Shown: positions 7,789 through 16,430 of the stretch, one piece after another
How positions within the stretch are numbered: position 1 is the stretch's first letter
How the letters are laid out: each line of letters begins with the position of its first letter
Assembly (NCBI RefSeq): GCF_900107255.1
Contig: NZ_FNPH01000002.1
Location: forward strand, 124,001 to 188,000
Direction: 5' to 3'
DNA: 64,000 bases
Source of the DNA: Micromonospora pattaloongensis
GTDB taxonomy: Bacteria > Actinomycetota > Actinomycetes > Mycobacteriales > Micromonosporaceae
The notes under the pieces: generated by a model
What the model was told of the DNA's origin: nothing
Seen by the model: only the letters and a program-made list of their open reading frames with translations
Database searches by the model: none
Position numbers and translations under genes: made by a program

Positions 7789-10700
7789 AGTTGTGTACGA
7801 GCACCGGCGTTGTGCCTGCGAGCACGTAGTACGTGTGGATGTCGTTGACCGAGAGGTTGTGGACGATGGCGTCGCGGGTGTGGCGCTCGATCCCGGCGAC
7901 CGCGACCGCGTTGCCGTCACTGTCGCGCAGCTGATCGCCGACCTCGAGCTGGGTGGCCGGGACCCAGCCGCGCTCGGGTGAGTAGAACTTGTGCCCGTCG
8001 GTGGCGGTGACCTTCGCGGGCGGGCCGCCGCCTCCGGCGCCGGATCCGACCAGGGTCAGGTCGACGAGGTTCTTCTCGCCCGAACCCTCGACGGTCGCGG
8101 TGACCTGCTCGGGCTCGGTCACGCCGGTCTCGGCGTTGGTGGCCAGGACGCTGTCGCCGGCCCGCACCTGCTCGATCCGCTTGGTGCTGCCGTCACCCAT
8201 CCGGACCTCGGTGCCGGGCAGGAACGAGTTGGTGAGCTCCCTGCCCTTCGCGATCCGACAGCTCTCGGCGCCCTCGTCGGCCTGCTTCTTCTGCTGCTGC
8301 TTGGCCCCTTCGGTCGCCTTCTTGGTGGTCTGTTTGGCCTCCGCGCCGGTCTTCTTCGCCCCGCCCGCCGAGGCCTCGACCGCCTTCTTGTACTTGGCGC
8401 TCTCCTCGGCCTCCTGCGCGGTCTTGCCGGCCTTCTTCACCCAGCGCGGGATGCTGCTCAGCGCGTTCCTGGCCGACTTCAGCTTGCTGTACGCCTCGAT
8501 CAGCCGACGGCCCACGCCGATGGCCTTGATCATGACCTTGGCGGCCTTGAACAACTTGCCCCACGGCACCGCCTGCAGCGCGGTGGAGATGCAGGCGACA
8601 ATGTCGCCCTCGGTGACGCACTTCTTGGCGTCGTTGAACCCGACCAGGTCGAGGATCAGGTTGATGATCTCGTCCGCGATCTGCTTGATGAACCCCTCGG
8701 CCTCGTCGACGAGCTTCTTCGCGCTGTCGTACTCGGGGTTCGACTCGCAGTCCGGCTGGCCGTCCGCGGTGCACTGCTCATTGCCGCCCGGACCGGTCGT
8801 CGCGGTCGGATCGGCCGGCGTCGAGGTCGGGGTGCTGTCGTAGTCCTCCGGGATCGGTCGCATCCCGGTCGGGTCGGTCAGTACGCCGGGGCGGTTGTTC
8901 GCGTAGGCGTACGACGAGATCGCCGGTTGCGCCGCGGGTGCCGCGGCCGGGTCCCGGGCGTCGAAGCGGCCGGTGTCGGGGTCGTAGTTTCGGGCCCGCA
9001 GCTGGTAGCGGTCGCCCTGGCTGGTGTCGTGGTAGCCGCCCGCGAACTGCATCGGGTTGGCCGGCGCGTCGTCGGTGAGCTTCTTCCCGCCGTCGGTCAG
9101 GCCCTCGCCGCGGGCCACCCCGAACGGGTCGTAGTCGTACGCCCACTCCCGCGTGCCGTTCGGCGCCACCACCGCGGAGACCCCGCCGAGCCAGTCATGC
9201 GTGTACGAGTGCGCGGTCTGGGCGTCGCCGCTCGGGGTGAGCAGCGCCAGCGGGGTGCCGGACGGGTCGTACAGGAACGACCGCTGCGTCGTCCCCGCCG
9301 CGCTGGACTGCGAGTCCACCGCCAGCATCGGCATCCCGGCGTTGACGTCCCAGCTCCAGGTCTGGCGGACCTCGTCGGCCCCGCCGCCGGAGACGGCGGC
9401 GATGCGGTTGCCGATCGCGTCGTAGGTGTACGTCGTCCTGCGGCCGTCGACGGTCGCCGACGTCATCGTGTGGTCGAGGGCGTAGGTGTACCGGTCGGTG
9501 CCGGCGCGGGTCTGGTTGCCCTCGAGGTCGTAGTCGAAGGTGCGCAGCGACGAGCGGGAGCCGACCGTCAGCTCGGTCTGGAGCTGGTCCGCCGCGTCGT
9601 ACGTGTAGGTGGTGAGGGTGTTCTCCCCCGGCGCCTTCTTCCGCTGGGTCTTACGGTTGCCGACCAGGTCGTACGTGTAGTCGATCCGCTCCGCCGCCTC
9701 ACCGTCACAGGTCTGCGCTCCGTAGCACGCCGAGGTGAGGCGGTTCGCCGCGTCGTAGTCGTACGCCGTGGTCTCGGTGATGGTCGGCTGGCCGGCCTCG
9801 CCGCGCCGGGAGGTGACCTTGGTGGGGTTGCCGACCGGGTCGAGGGTCAGATCGAAGGCGGACACCACCTGTTCGCCCTGGGTGGAGGCGACGCTGGTGA
9901 GCCGCCCGGCGCGGTCGTAGTCGCGGTTCTGCACCAGCCCGGTGGACTGCGGGTAGGTGATCTTCTTGAGGTTGTCCGCGACGTCGTAGTCGAAGCCGTA
10001 CCGGGCGGAGCTGCCACCCTTGCTCGCGGTCAGCGCGGTGACGCGGTTGCCGTCGTCGTAGTCGGCGTTGATCCGGGTGCCGTCCGGGTAGGTACGGGCG
10101 GTGACCCGGTCGAGTTCGTCGTAGGTGTAGCCGAACTTCTCGTCGCCGCGCGTGACCTCGACCAGCCGGCCCGTCGCGTCGTAGGCGCGCTCCTGCGTCC
10201 CGGACGGGTCGGCGGCGGAGACGAGCCGGTTCTTGGCGTCGTAGCCGTACGTGTAGGTGACGCCACCCTGGCCGAGTTGCTTGCTGGTCAGCCGGCCGAG
10301 GTTGTCGTACCCGAAGGAGATCGTCCGCTTCGGGCGCGTCGGATCCGGCCACTCCGGGCCGATCCGCGCCGTGACCTGCTCCACCAGGTTCGAGTCGGCG
10401 TCGTAGACGAGCTCACGCCGCCGGCCGAGCGGGTCGGTGGAGACGACCAGGCGACGGGCCCGGTCGTACTCCATGCTCGTGGTGTGCTGCAGCGGGTCGG
10501 TGACCTTGATGGGCTGCCCGTTGGCGTTGTAGTCGTACCGCGTCGCCTGCAGGACGTTGCTCGCGTCCGGCCCGAGCACCGCCTGCAGCCGGTCGGCCGC
10601 GTCGTAGGTGTACCGGGTGCTCTTGTTGTTCGCGTCGGTCTGCGACGTCACCCGGTTGATCGCGTCGTAGCTGGTCCGGGTGACATTGCCGAGCGCGTCG

Positions 10701-13540
10701 GTCACCGACTCCAGGTTTCCGGCCGGGTCGTACGCGTAGCGGGTGGTGTAGTCGGCGGGGTTGGCGCCGGAGACGTTGCCGCGCGGCTCGGTGATGGCGA
10801 CGGGGCGGCCGTCGTCGTCGTACTGCCACGTGATCACGCCACCGGTCGGGGTGGTCTGCCTGGTCGGGTTGCCGGCATCGTCGTACTCGATCTTCGCCGG
10901 CACTCCCGCGCCGCCGGATCCGGTGCGCCGGTTGGCCTCGTCGAACGAGTGGGTGAGCTTCTCCCCGTTCTCGTTCGTCATCCCGACGACGTTGCCGTTG
11001 TTGTCGTACCCGACCCGGGTCGGCACGTTGAACTGGTCGCGCTGCTCGGTCGGCCGGTCCAGCGCGTCGAAACCGGTGTCGATCTGCACCCGCTGCCCGT
11101 TGGTCCCGTACGGGCGGTCGGCGCGGATCATGTTGCCGTTGTGGTCGTAGTAGAAGACCGTCGTGTATCTGCCCTTGTTCGCCGGGTCCGCGTTGCCGCG
11201 CGGCGACGTCTCGGTCTTGGAGCGGCCCTGCTCGTCGTAGGTCCAGCTGACGGTGTTGCCCTCGCCGTCGGTGACCGACGCGTTGCGGCCACCCGGGGTG
11301 TAGGTCTGCCGCGTGACGTTGCCGACCGGGTCCTTGACCTCTATCACCCGGCTGTTCTTGTCGTACGTGGCCCGCGACGAGTTGGACAGCGGGTCGGTGA
11401 TGACCACCGGGTTGCCCAGCTCGTCGTAGGTGGTGCGCGACGGGGTGAGCTTGCCCGGCTGCCACACCTGGGTGATCCGGTTCTGCTGGTCGTAGCCGAA
11501 GCGGGTGCGGTAGGCGTCGCGGTTGCCGTTCGGGATCGTGCCGCGGGGGTCCACCACCGAGGTCATCCGACCCGTCAGGTCGTACGTCATCTCGGTACGC
11601 CGCCCGGTCGGCGAGATCTCCGCCGTGCGGTTGCCGTGCTGGTCGTACTCGTAGCGGGTTACCTTGTCCCGCGGGTCGGTGCGGGTGACGACGCGGCCCT
11701 TGTCGTCGTAGCTGTAGCGGTAGCCCTTGTTCTGCGGCTGCTTCGGGTTCCGCTGCGCGACCATCTCGTTGTACTCGTTGAACTCGTACACCCAGGTGTT
11801 GCCGCGGCCGTCCTGGTACGCCGTCAGGTTGTTGCGCTCGTCGAAGCTGCTCGCCGTCGTGAACGCGAACGGTTCCGGCGCGCGCCGCTGCACCGGGTTG
11901 CCGGCGTCGTCGTGCCGGGTCTCCTCCTGGTTGCCCTTCGGGTCGACGACGAGGTTGCGCCGCAGCCCCTTGTCGTAGCGGTGGTTGACCACGTCCTGGT
12001 TGGCGTTGCGCGAGTAGAGCAGCACGTTGTCGCGGTAGCCGTCGACCACGGCCACGTTGTCCGGGTCGGTGGTGGTCGCCTCCTGCTTGCCGGCGTCCCA
12101 CGTGAACTTCGTGACGCCGCCCTCGGGGTCGGTCTGCGCGGTCACCCGGCCGTCCGCGCCGTAGGTGTTGCGGATCGCGAAGTTGCCGCGCGCGTCGATG
12201 ACCCTGGTCATCCGGCCGGAGGTGTCGTACTGGTATGCCGTGACGAAGCCACGCGGGTCCTGCGTCTTCGCCAGCCGGCCGCCCGAGTAGTCGAACTGCA
12301 CCCACCGGCGGTCCGGCAACGAGATCTTGTAGATCAGCCGGAGGTCGCGGCGCCACTCGATCTTCGCCACCCGCCCCGAGGCGTCGGTGACGGTCTCCAG
12401 CAGCCCGTCGCCGCCGTACGCCAGCGTCACGCCGTGCCCGCGGGCGTTCTTGATGCTCGTCAGCCGCCCCTGGGCGTCGAAGCGCAGCGTCCGCTGATCC
12501 GGGGTCACCAGCTGCCAGCCGCCGTCCACGGCGGACAGCTTCGACCGGATGCCGACCGGCGCCCGGTACGAGCCGTCGCCGTTGCGGGTGAAGACCGCCT
12601 CCGAGGCGTCCTCGGCGCGCACCCGCACCGCGCCGTCGTCGCCGGCCACCACCCGCGCGTCGTACGTCCAGGTCCAGCCCGGCCCGAACATCCCGGCCGT
12701 CGGGTTGCCCGAGGAGTAGTAGCGGGAGGCGTTGAACGGGATGCCGTACGAGGCCATCACGAAGTCGCGCTCGGTGCGCGAGTACGTCCCGGTGCCGGTG
12801 TTGACGCCGGCACCACGCATCGCCTGCCCGGACAGCGTCTGACCCAGCACGGTCGGGCAGCCGCAGCCGATCGCCTGACCGGTCGGCAGCGCCGGCGGGG
12901 TGTCCGTGACGCGGGGCCCCGCCGGGTTCGACGGCGTTGAGACCACCTCGGAGCCGTCCGGCTGCACCACGGTCACCGTCACCGTGTACTGCCGCGCCGG
13001 GTCCAGCGCCCAGCCCTCGGCCGCACCGAAGCTGCGGCACAGCCGCCGGTCCTGCTGGAAGCACTCCGTCACGTCGCCGTGGCCGAGATCGACCGAGCGC
13101 TGCTCGGTCTTCGCCTCCACGTCGGTGACCGTGGCGTACCAGCGGGCCCACGACTGCGGGTCGTTCCGGTCGAAGTCCCCGTCAAAGTAGGCGACCAGCG
13201 ACGTGTCGCCCAACATGAACCCGGAGCGCAGCACCGGGTCCGAGGCGGCGTTCGGGGTGTCGTCGGTGCTCACCGTCGTGCGCGCGGAGCGCCTGGCGAC
13301 GGCCTGCGGTTTACCCGCCGCCTTCACCGACGGCGGCACCGCGGGCGCGGTCACCCCCGGTGGCAGCCCGTGGCGGGGCTTCGCCGAGTCCGGCAGCGGC
13401 CGCTCCACCGGGCCGCGGCCCGGCTGTGCGACCGGCGGCGCCGCGTGGGCCGCGCGCGGCAGCACCACCAGCACCATCGATACGGCCATGAGCAGGGCAA
13501 GGGCATGGCAGGACAGCCGGAAACCCGGTAAGGCACGCAC
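7400..13540 (-). CDS. Secreted RHS-repeat polymorphic-toxin-like protein with Hint domain
   Basis: 2046 residues. Residues 1-33 are a signal peptide (hydrophobic core then PRAAHA). A DUF6531-like segment follows (GAGVNTGTGTYSRTERDF, NASRYYSSGN). Residues ~330-1560 are more than twenty YD/RHS repeats of the Y-x-Y-D-x-x-G-R type, capped by the RHS core at RARNYDPDTGRFDARDP and YAYANNRPGVLTDPTG. Residues ~1766-1915 are an intein-like Hint domain (NSFLPGTEVRMGDG to TPVLVHNC). The last ~130 residues are a tip domain of unassigned activity, with G-H-T-S-L-S-R-G-K-G and FSGHYRPG motifs. Such proteins display or release a toxic tip towards competitors. GTG 13540 is chosen because GGGGGA precedes it and the signal peptide follows directly; in-frame upstream starts add 20 residues. 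Confidence 0.9.
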   Translation of the reverse strand: MRALPGFRLSCHALALLMAVSMVLVVLPRAAHAAPPVAQPGRGPVERPLPDSAKPRHGLPPGVTAPAVPPSVKAAGKPQAVARRSARTTVSTDDTPNAASDPVLRSGFMLGDTSLVAYFDGDFDRNDPQSWARWYATVTDVEAKTEQRSVDLGHGDVTECFQQDRRLCRSFGAAEGWALDPARQYTVTVTVVQPDGSEVVSTPSNPAGPRVTDTPPALPTGQAIGCGCPTVLGQTLSGQAMRGAGVNTGTGTYSRTERDFVMASYGIPFNASRYYSSGNPTAGMFGPGWTWTYDARVVAGDDGAVRVRAEDASEAVFTRNGDGSYRAPVGIRSKLSAVDGGWQLVTPDQRTLRFDAQGRLTSIKNARGHGVTLAYGGDGLLETVTDASGRVAKIEWRRDLRLIYKISLPDRRWVQFDYSGGRLAKTQDPRGFVTAYQYDTSGRMTRVIDARGNFAIRNTYGADGRVTAQTDPEGGVTKFTWDAGKQEATTTDPDNVAVVDGYRDNVLLYSRNANQDVVNHRYDKGLRRNLVVDPKGNQEETRHDDAGNPVQRRAPEPFAFTTASSFDERNNLTAYQDGRGNTWVYEFNEYNEMVAQRNPKQPQNKGYRYSYDDKGRVVTRTDPRDKVTRYEYDQHGNRTAEISPTGRRTEMTYDLTGRMTSVVDPRGTIPNGNRDAYRTRFGYDQQNRITQVWQPGKLTPSRTTYDELGNPVVITDPLSNSSRATYDKNSRVIEVKDPVGNVTRQTYTPGGRNASVTDGEGNTVSWTYDEQGRSKTETSPRGNADPANKGRYTTVFYYDHNGNMIRADRPYGTNGQRVQIDTGFDALDRPTEQRDQFNVPTRVGYDNNGNVVGMTNENGEKLTHSFDEANRRTGSGGAGVPAKIEYDDAGNPTRQTTPTGGVITWQYDDDGRPVAITEPRGNVSGANPADYTTRYAYDPAGNLESVTDALGNVTRTSYDAINRVTSQTDANNKSTRYTYDAADRLQAVLGPDASNVLQATRYDYNANGQPIKVTDPLQHTTSMEYDRARRLVVSTDPLGRRRELVYDADSNLVEQVTARIGPEWPDPTRPKRTISFGYDNLGRLTSKQLGQGGVTYTYGYDAKNRLVSAADPSGTQERAYDATGRLVEVTRGDEKFGYTYDELDRVTARTYPDGTRINADYDDGNRVTALTASKGGSSARYGFDYDVADNLKKITYPQSTGLVQNRDYDRAGRLTSVASTQGEQVVSAFDLTLDPVGNPTKVTSRRGEAGQPTITETTAYDYDAANRLTSACYGAQTCDGEAAERIDYTYDLVGNRKTQRKKAPGENTLTTYTYDAADQLQTELTVGSRSSLRTFDYDLEGNQTRAGTDRYTYALDHTMTSATVDGRRTTYTYDAIGNRIAAVSGGGADEVRQTWSWDVNAGMPMLAVDSQSSAAGTTQRSFLYDPSGTPLALLTPSGDAQTAHSYTHDWLGGVSAVVAPNGTREWAYDYDPFGVARGEGLTDGGKKLTDDAPANPMQFAGGYHDTSQGDRYQLRARNYDPDTGRFDARDPAAAPAAQPAISSYAYANNRPGVLTDPTGMRPIPEDYDSTPTSTPADPTATTGPGGNEQCTADGQPDCESNPEYDSAKKLVDEAEGFIKQIADEIINLILDLVGFNDAKKCVTEGDIVACISTALQAVPWGKLFKAAKVMIKAIGVGRRLIEAYSKLKSARNALSSIPRWVKKAGKTAQEAEESAKYKKAVEASAGGAKKTGAEAKQTTKKATEGAKQQQKKQADEGAESCRIAKGRELTNSFLPGTEVRMGDGSTKRIEQVRAGDSVLATNAETGVTEPEQVTATVEGSGEKNLVDLTLVGSGAGGGGPPAKVTATDGHKFYSPERGWVPATQLEVGDQLRDSDGNAVAVAGIERHTRDAIVHNLSVNDIHTYYVLAGTTPVLVHNCRDGLLHPGRNGADDSPQDWIPMSSWTRNGANLAEGNHHFVVMPDKSVRTFHESLWEIAPGAGHTSLSRGKGVLAAGTFDVGPGGVINRFDNFSGHYRPGASTEGIIRDAFGRNGFDLRNAQWDPFEFS

Positions 13541-13741
13541 GATTTTCCCCCGTGTCGTGAGGTGACTTACGGTCGTAGGCCACACTCCTCGCATCGACAA
13601 CGGTCACGCAATGAGTAATCGGCGACCGGCCGCACGCGGGCATCCCGGATCATGTTTGACCAGCGCGCAATCGACCGAACGGCCACGGAAAGTGAGACTT
13701 ACGTACGTCGATGGCCGCGCTGGACGCGCGCCTTCGATCGC

Positions 13742-13960
13742 TCACCGAACCCAACCGACGAAGCGTTGGTGGAGCCGCCCGGCCGGGAGCCAGACCAGGT
13801 CTTCGGCGGCCCAGACGAGGTAGGCGCCCATGTAGAGCGCGAGCGAGACCGGGGCACCGTCGAACTCCGCGCGCAGCTCGCGCTTCCGCGTCGGACAGGG
13901 CCACGGTGCGTCGCAGCCGCCGCAGCGCCAGAGCGGCGCGACCGGGCCGTGGGTGGTCAC
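13742..13960 (-). CDS. Small conserved actinobacterial protein
   Basis: 72 residues starting V-T-T-H-G-P-V. It has a WRCGGCDAPWPC cysteine segment near the N-terminus, then LRAEFDGAPVSLALYMGAYLVWAAEDL and a C-terminal HQRFVGWVR. Short proteins of this pattern are common in Micromonosporaceae beside GntR-type HTH genes, and I recall database copies carrying an unsupported 'flavin reductase' name. The Cys pairs could bind zinc. Its GTG overlaps the stop of the preceding gene, so it is the last of three coupled small genes. Confidence 0.7.
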   Translation of the reverse strand: MTTHGPVAPLWRCGGCDAPWPCPTRKRELRAEFDGAPVSLALYMGAYLVWAAEDLVWLPAGRLHQRFVGWVR

Positions 13961-14136
13961 CGCGCGCCGCCGAGGAATCGTGCCGTCGTGGTCCGCGCGT
14001 GCCGGCTGATCGCCCACTCCACCTGCCAGCACGGGTACGGCGTCAGCCGCGCCCACCAGGCGCGGCAGCCCGTGCACATGTCGTCCACGCCTCGGACGTG
14101 TCCCGCCAGGATCACCGCCTCCGGATGCTCGCTCAC
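13957..14136 (-). CDS. Small Cys-containing hypothetical protein
   Basis: 59 residues starting V-S-E-H-P-E-A-V-I-L. The core is DDMCTGCRAWWARLTPYPCWQVEWAISRHA-like, with three cysteines in a CxxC plus C arrangement (break of the motif: DDMCTGCRAWW, then YPCWQ). GTG 14136 lies 2 bp after the upstream stop with GGGGAG in front, and its own stop overlaps the next start by 4 bp. It is the middle gene of the three-gene set; function is unknown. Confidence 0.65.
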   Translation of the reverse strand: MSEHPEAVILAGHVRGVDDMCTGCRAWWARLTPYPCWQVEWAISRHARTTTARFLGGAR

Positions 14137-14138
14137 CG

Positions 14139-14321
14139 CTACTCCCCTGCCTTCGGCCAGTGGCCCCGGTTGATCGGGATGCGATGCCGCGCACGGCACG
14201 GCAGCTCGTTCCCGCAGCGGCAGACCCGCCGCCACTTCCGCCACGACCACACCGGCCGATGGCGACGCGCCAGCGTCAGCGCCACCGCGACCAGGTACTC
14301 CTCGTACGAGACGTGCCTCAT
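14139..14321 (-). CDS. Small basic hypothetical protein
   Basis: 60 residues starting MRHVSYEEYL, followed by a helix (VAVALTLARRHR) and a basic Cys pair segment (WRRVCRCGNELPC). It opens the coupled three-gene set and is divergent from the GntR-type HTH gene across a 235-bp gap. The same arrangement occurs around other such HTH genes in Micromonosporaceae in my recollection; the shared function has not been described as far as I know. Confidence 0.65.
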   Translation of the reverse strand: MRHVSYEEYLVAVALTLARRHRPVWSWRKWRRVCRCGNELPCRARHRIPINRGHWPKAGE

Positions 14322-14556
14322 CAGGACTTCGCCCGATCCGGCGGCCGGTCCGACGCGAGCATTGGCAGCCCCTATCGCCGCAGCTGATCGACGTGGATGC
14401 CCGAACGCGACCGGCCCGGACACCCACGCCGATGAGGACTCACCCGCCAGCGCCAACCGAGGGGATCGACCTCCTTCTCAACGTCCCATAGGTAGCGTTG
14501 GGTAGTCAAGGGATGAGGAAGGTGGTCTACTCGGATTGCCAACCGAGGAGAGCACC
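14322..14556. other. Divergent intergenic region
   Basis: 235 bp between the three-gene small-protein set and the GntR-type gene. No ORF with support; it should carry both promoters. I see no clear palindrome. Confidence 0.4.
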
Positions 14557-14772
14557 GTGCCGCCGCGTTACCGCTACGAACAGATCGCCGACGACCTCGC
14601 CGAACGCATCGCGTCAGGCGAGTTCGCGCCCGGCGCCAAGCTACCCAGCCGACGAGAACTCATCGAGCAGTACGGCGTCACCGAGCCGGTGATTGATCGC
14701 GCCATGCAGGTGCTGCGGATCAAAGGAATGACGGAGACCCTGCCGGGCGTGGGCGTGTTCGTCGCCGAGTAA
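14557..14772 (+). CDS. GntR-family HTH-only regulator
   Basis: 71 residues, essentially only the winged-helix DNA-binding domain: RYEQIADDLAERIASGEFAPGAKLPSRRELIEQYGV, then a recognition helix (TEPVIDRAMQVLRIKGM) and the wing ending GVGVFVAE. The usual C-terminal ligand domain is absent and a stop follows the wing, which is typical of the short actinobacterial GntR type. GTG 14557 has GAGGAG upstream at 4-8 nt; an in-frame ATG 21 nt earlier lacks an RBS. Confidence 0.82.
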   Translation: MPPRYRYEQIADDLAERIASGEFAPGAKLPSRRELIEQYGVTEPVIDRAMQVLRIKGMTETLPGVGVFVAE

Positions 14773-14940
14773 CAGTAGATCCGAATTTTGCGCTGCCGCT
14801 GACAACGTAGCCCGCCGCTCGCGCACCCGGTTGAGCCGGCGAAGCCGCCAATCGCGACCTATCCGAGCAGTCACGGCGGGAACGACGTCTATCGTTTACC
14901 GCCTGCGTAGCCACGGGCTCACCGGCACAGGGACGGGTAG

Positions 14941-15522
14941 ATGAGCGACGACCAGGACGCCGTAGGCGCGATGAGCTTCATCTTCGAAGCTGGCGTGCTG
15001 AAACGAGCAGCACGCACGGGCTGGTGGTTCGCCGGCATCAAGAACCCGGAATCAATCGCAGAGCACTCGTTCCGGACTGCGCTCATCGGCATGATGCTCG
15101 CGGCAATGGAAGGCGCGGACCCAGGACGCGTGGCGATGATGTGCGTCCTGCACGACACCCAGGAAACCCGGATCACCGATATTCCCCACATCGCAAAGCG
15201 CTACCTCACCGCCGCACCGAACACGGCCATCACCGCCGACCAGGTCGCCGACTGCCCGCCGGTCGTCGCCGAAACAATCGCCAGCGCCGTCGCCGAGTAC
15301 GAAGCGGGTGAAACCCTTGAAGCCGTGGTGGCCCGCGACGCCGACAAGCTGGAGTGCCTTGTGCAGGCGGTGGAGTACCGCCACCAGGGCATCGACGGCA
15401 CCCAACGCTGGGTCGACAGCTCACGCGCATCGCTGAGAACCGCGTCAGCGCACCGCCTCGCCGACGCCGCCCTGACGGGACAACCGCTCGCCTGGCTGAG
15501 CCCACCCAGGCCGCCGGGGTAG
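14941..15522 (+). CDS. HD-domain hydrolase (HDDC2/YfbR-like)
   Basis: 193 residues. Metal ligands of an HD phosphohydrolase are in place: H in ESIAEHSFRTALIG, the HD pair in CVLHDTQETR, and D in VVARDADKLECL. The length and the EYEAGETLEA region match the HDDC2/YfbR group, which removes phosphate from deoxynucleoside monophosphates. Pairing with the short GntR gene upstream (168 bp) is probably a conserved neighbourhood. A GGGACGGGTAG element directly precedes the ATG. Confidence 0.85.
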   Translation: MSDDQDAVGAMSFIFEAGVLKRAARTGWWFAGIKNPESIAEHSFRTALIGMMLAAMEGADPGRVAMMCVLHDTQETRITDIPHIAKRYLTAAPNTAITADQVADCPPVVAETIASAVAEYEAGETLEAVVARDADKLECLVQAVEYRHQGIDGTQRWVDSSRASLRTASAHRLADAALTGQPLAWLSPPRPPG

Positions 15523-15651
15523 GAGCACGCCGGGTATCGGCGGCGAGCCGCACAGGTCGGGCCGGGTACCGGATCGCGGGCCGGAAGGTGCGGGACCGCG
15601 ACACCGCACCCGGGCGCCGTCCGTGGGATGGTCGCGTGGTCCCTCCGGCGC

Positions 15652-15657
15652 TACGGT
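15652..15657 (+). promoter_or_regulatory. -10 box of a leaderless promoter for the MBL gene
   Basis: TACGGT followed by six bases and the ATG at 15664, the same geometry as at several other genes in this window. Confidence 0.5.
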
Positions 15658-15663
15658 GCGGAG

Positions 15664-16359
15664 ATGCGTACGCAGGACATCCATCGCGTCTTGCTCGGAA
15701 CGTTCGTGCGGCCCGCGCAAGAAACCGGGACGGGGCATCCGCGAGTCGAAGCGGTGTACGGGTACCTCATCCGACACGAGGCGGGCCTCGTCCTTCTCGA
15801 CACCGGAGTTGGCGTCGGGGACAGCGAGACAGAGGACCGGTACCGACCACGCCGCATCGCGCTTCCCGAGGCGCTCGGCGGCGTCGGCGTCACATTGGAC
15901 GAAGTCGACGTCGTGGTGAACTGCCATTTGCACTTCGATCACTGCGGTGGCAACCCGATGCTGCCGGGTAGGCCCGTGATGTGTCAGCGCCAGGAACTTG
16001 AGGATGCCCGCAGGGGTAACTACACGATGGACCACCTCATCGACTACCGCGGCAGTAGGTATGACCTGTTGGACGGCGAGGCGGAGATCCGGCCAGGCGT
16101 GCATGTGATCCCCACTCCGGGGCACGTCGACGGGCACCAGTCACTGGTGGTGAAGTGCGAGGACGGCACGGTTGTGCTGGCCGGGCAGTCGCACGACACC
16201 GCCTCTGGGTGGAGTGCTGATGCACTCGCTGCCTCGGCCAAAGCTCTGGGTCACAGCCAACCCTTACCGTTGGCCCCAGCGTGGATGGAACGGCTGTTGG
16301 CCTTCGATCCCAAGCGGGTTGTCTTCGCTCACGACGCCGCGATATGGGAGCCAGCCTGA
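15664..16359 (+). CDS. MBL-fold metallohydrolase (lactonase-like)
   Basis: 231 residues. The metallo-beta-lactamase zinc motif appears as N-C-H-L-H-F-D-H-C-G-G around residue 90, with a later TPGHVDGHQSLVV histidine, an AGQSHD-type aspartate region and a final FAHD. The order and the N-terminal LIRHEAGLVLLDTGVG strand resemble AHL-lactonase/AttM-like enzymes, so a small lactone or ester is the most likely substrate. ATG 15664 is used because the -10 box is 6 nt upstream; an earlier in-frame ATG at 15628 would lie before the promoter. Confidence 0.82.
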   Translation: MRTQDIHRVLLGTFVRPAQETGTGHPRVEAVYGYLIRHEAGLVLLDTGVGVGDSETEDRYRPRRIALPEALGGVGVTLDEVDVVVNCHLHFDHCGGNPMLPGRPVMCQRQELEDARRGNYTMDHLIDYRGSRYDLLDGEAEIRPGVHVIPTPGHVDGHQSLVVKCEDGTVVLAGQSHDTASGWSADALAASAKALGHSQPLPLAPAWMERLLAFDPKRVVFAHDAAIWEPA

Positions 16360-16384
16360 CAGATTCCTCATCTACAACACGGAC

Positions 16385-16414
16385 GATGGGGCCGGCGTTG
16401 CCGCCGGCCCCATC
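16385..16414. terminator. Shared terminator hairpin
   Basis: GATGGGGCCGGCG (16385-16397) pairs perfectly with 16402-16414 across a 4-nt loop. It lies between the convergent MBL-hydrolase and serine-protease genes, 25 and 16 bp from their stops. Confidence 0.75.
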
Positions 16415-16430
16415 GCTTACCGGGGGGATG

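Noticed and set aside
7991-12940. 1649-codon open frame on the plus strand
   Set aside because: It is antisense to the RHS gene. Its composition is the Val/Arg/Gly-rich shadow expected opposite high-GC codons, without any domain.
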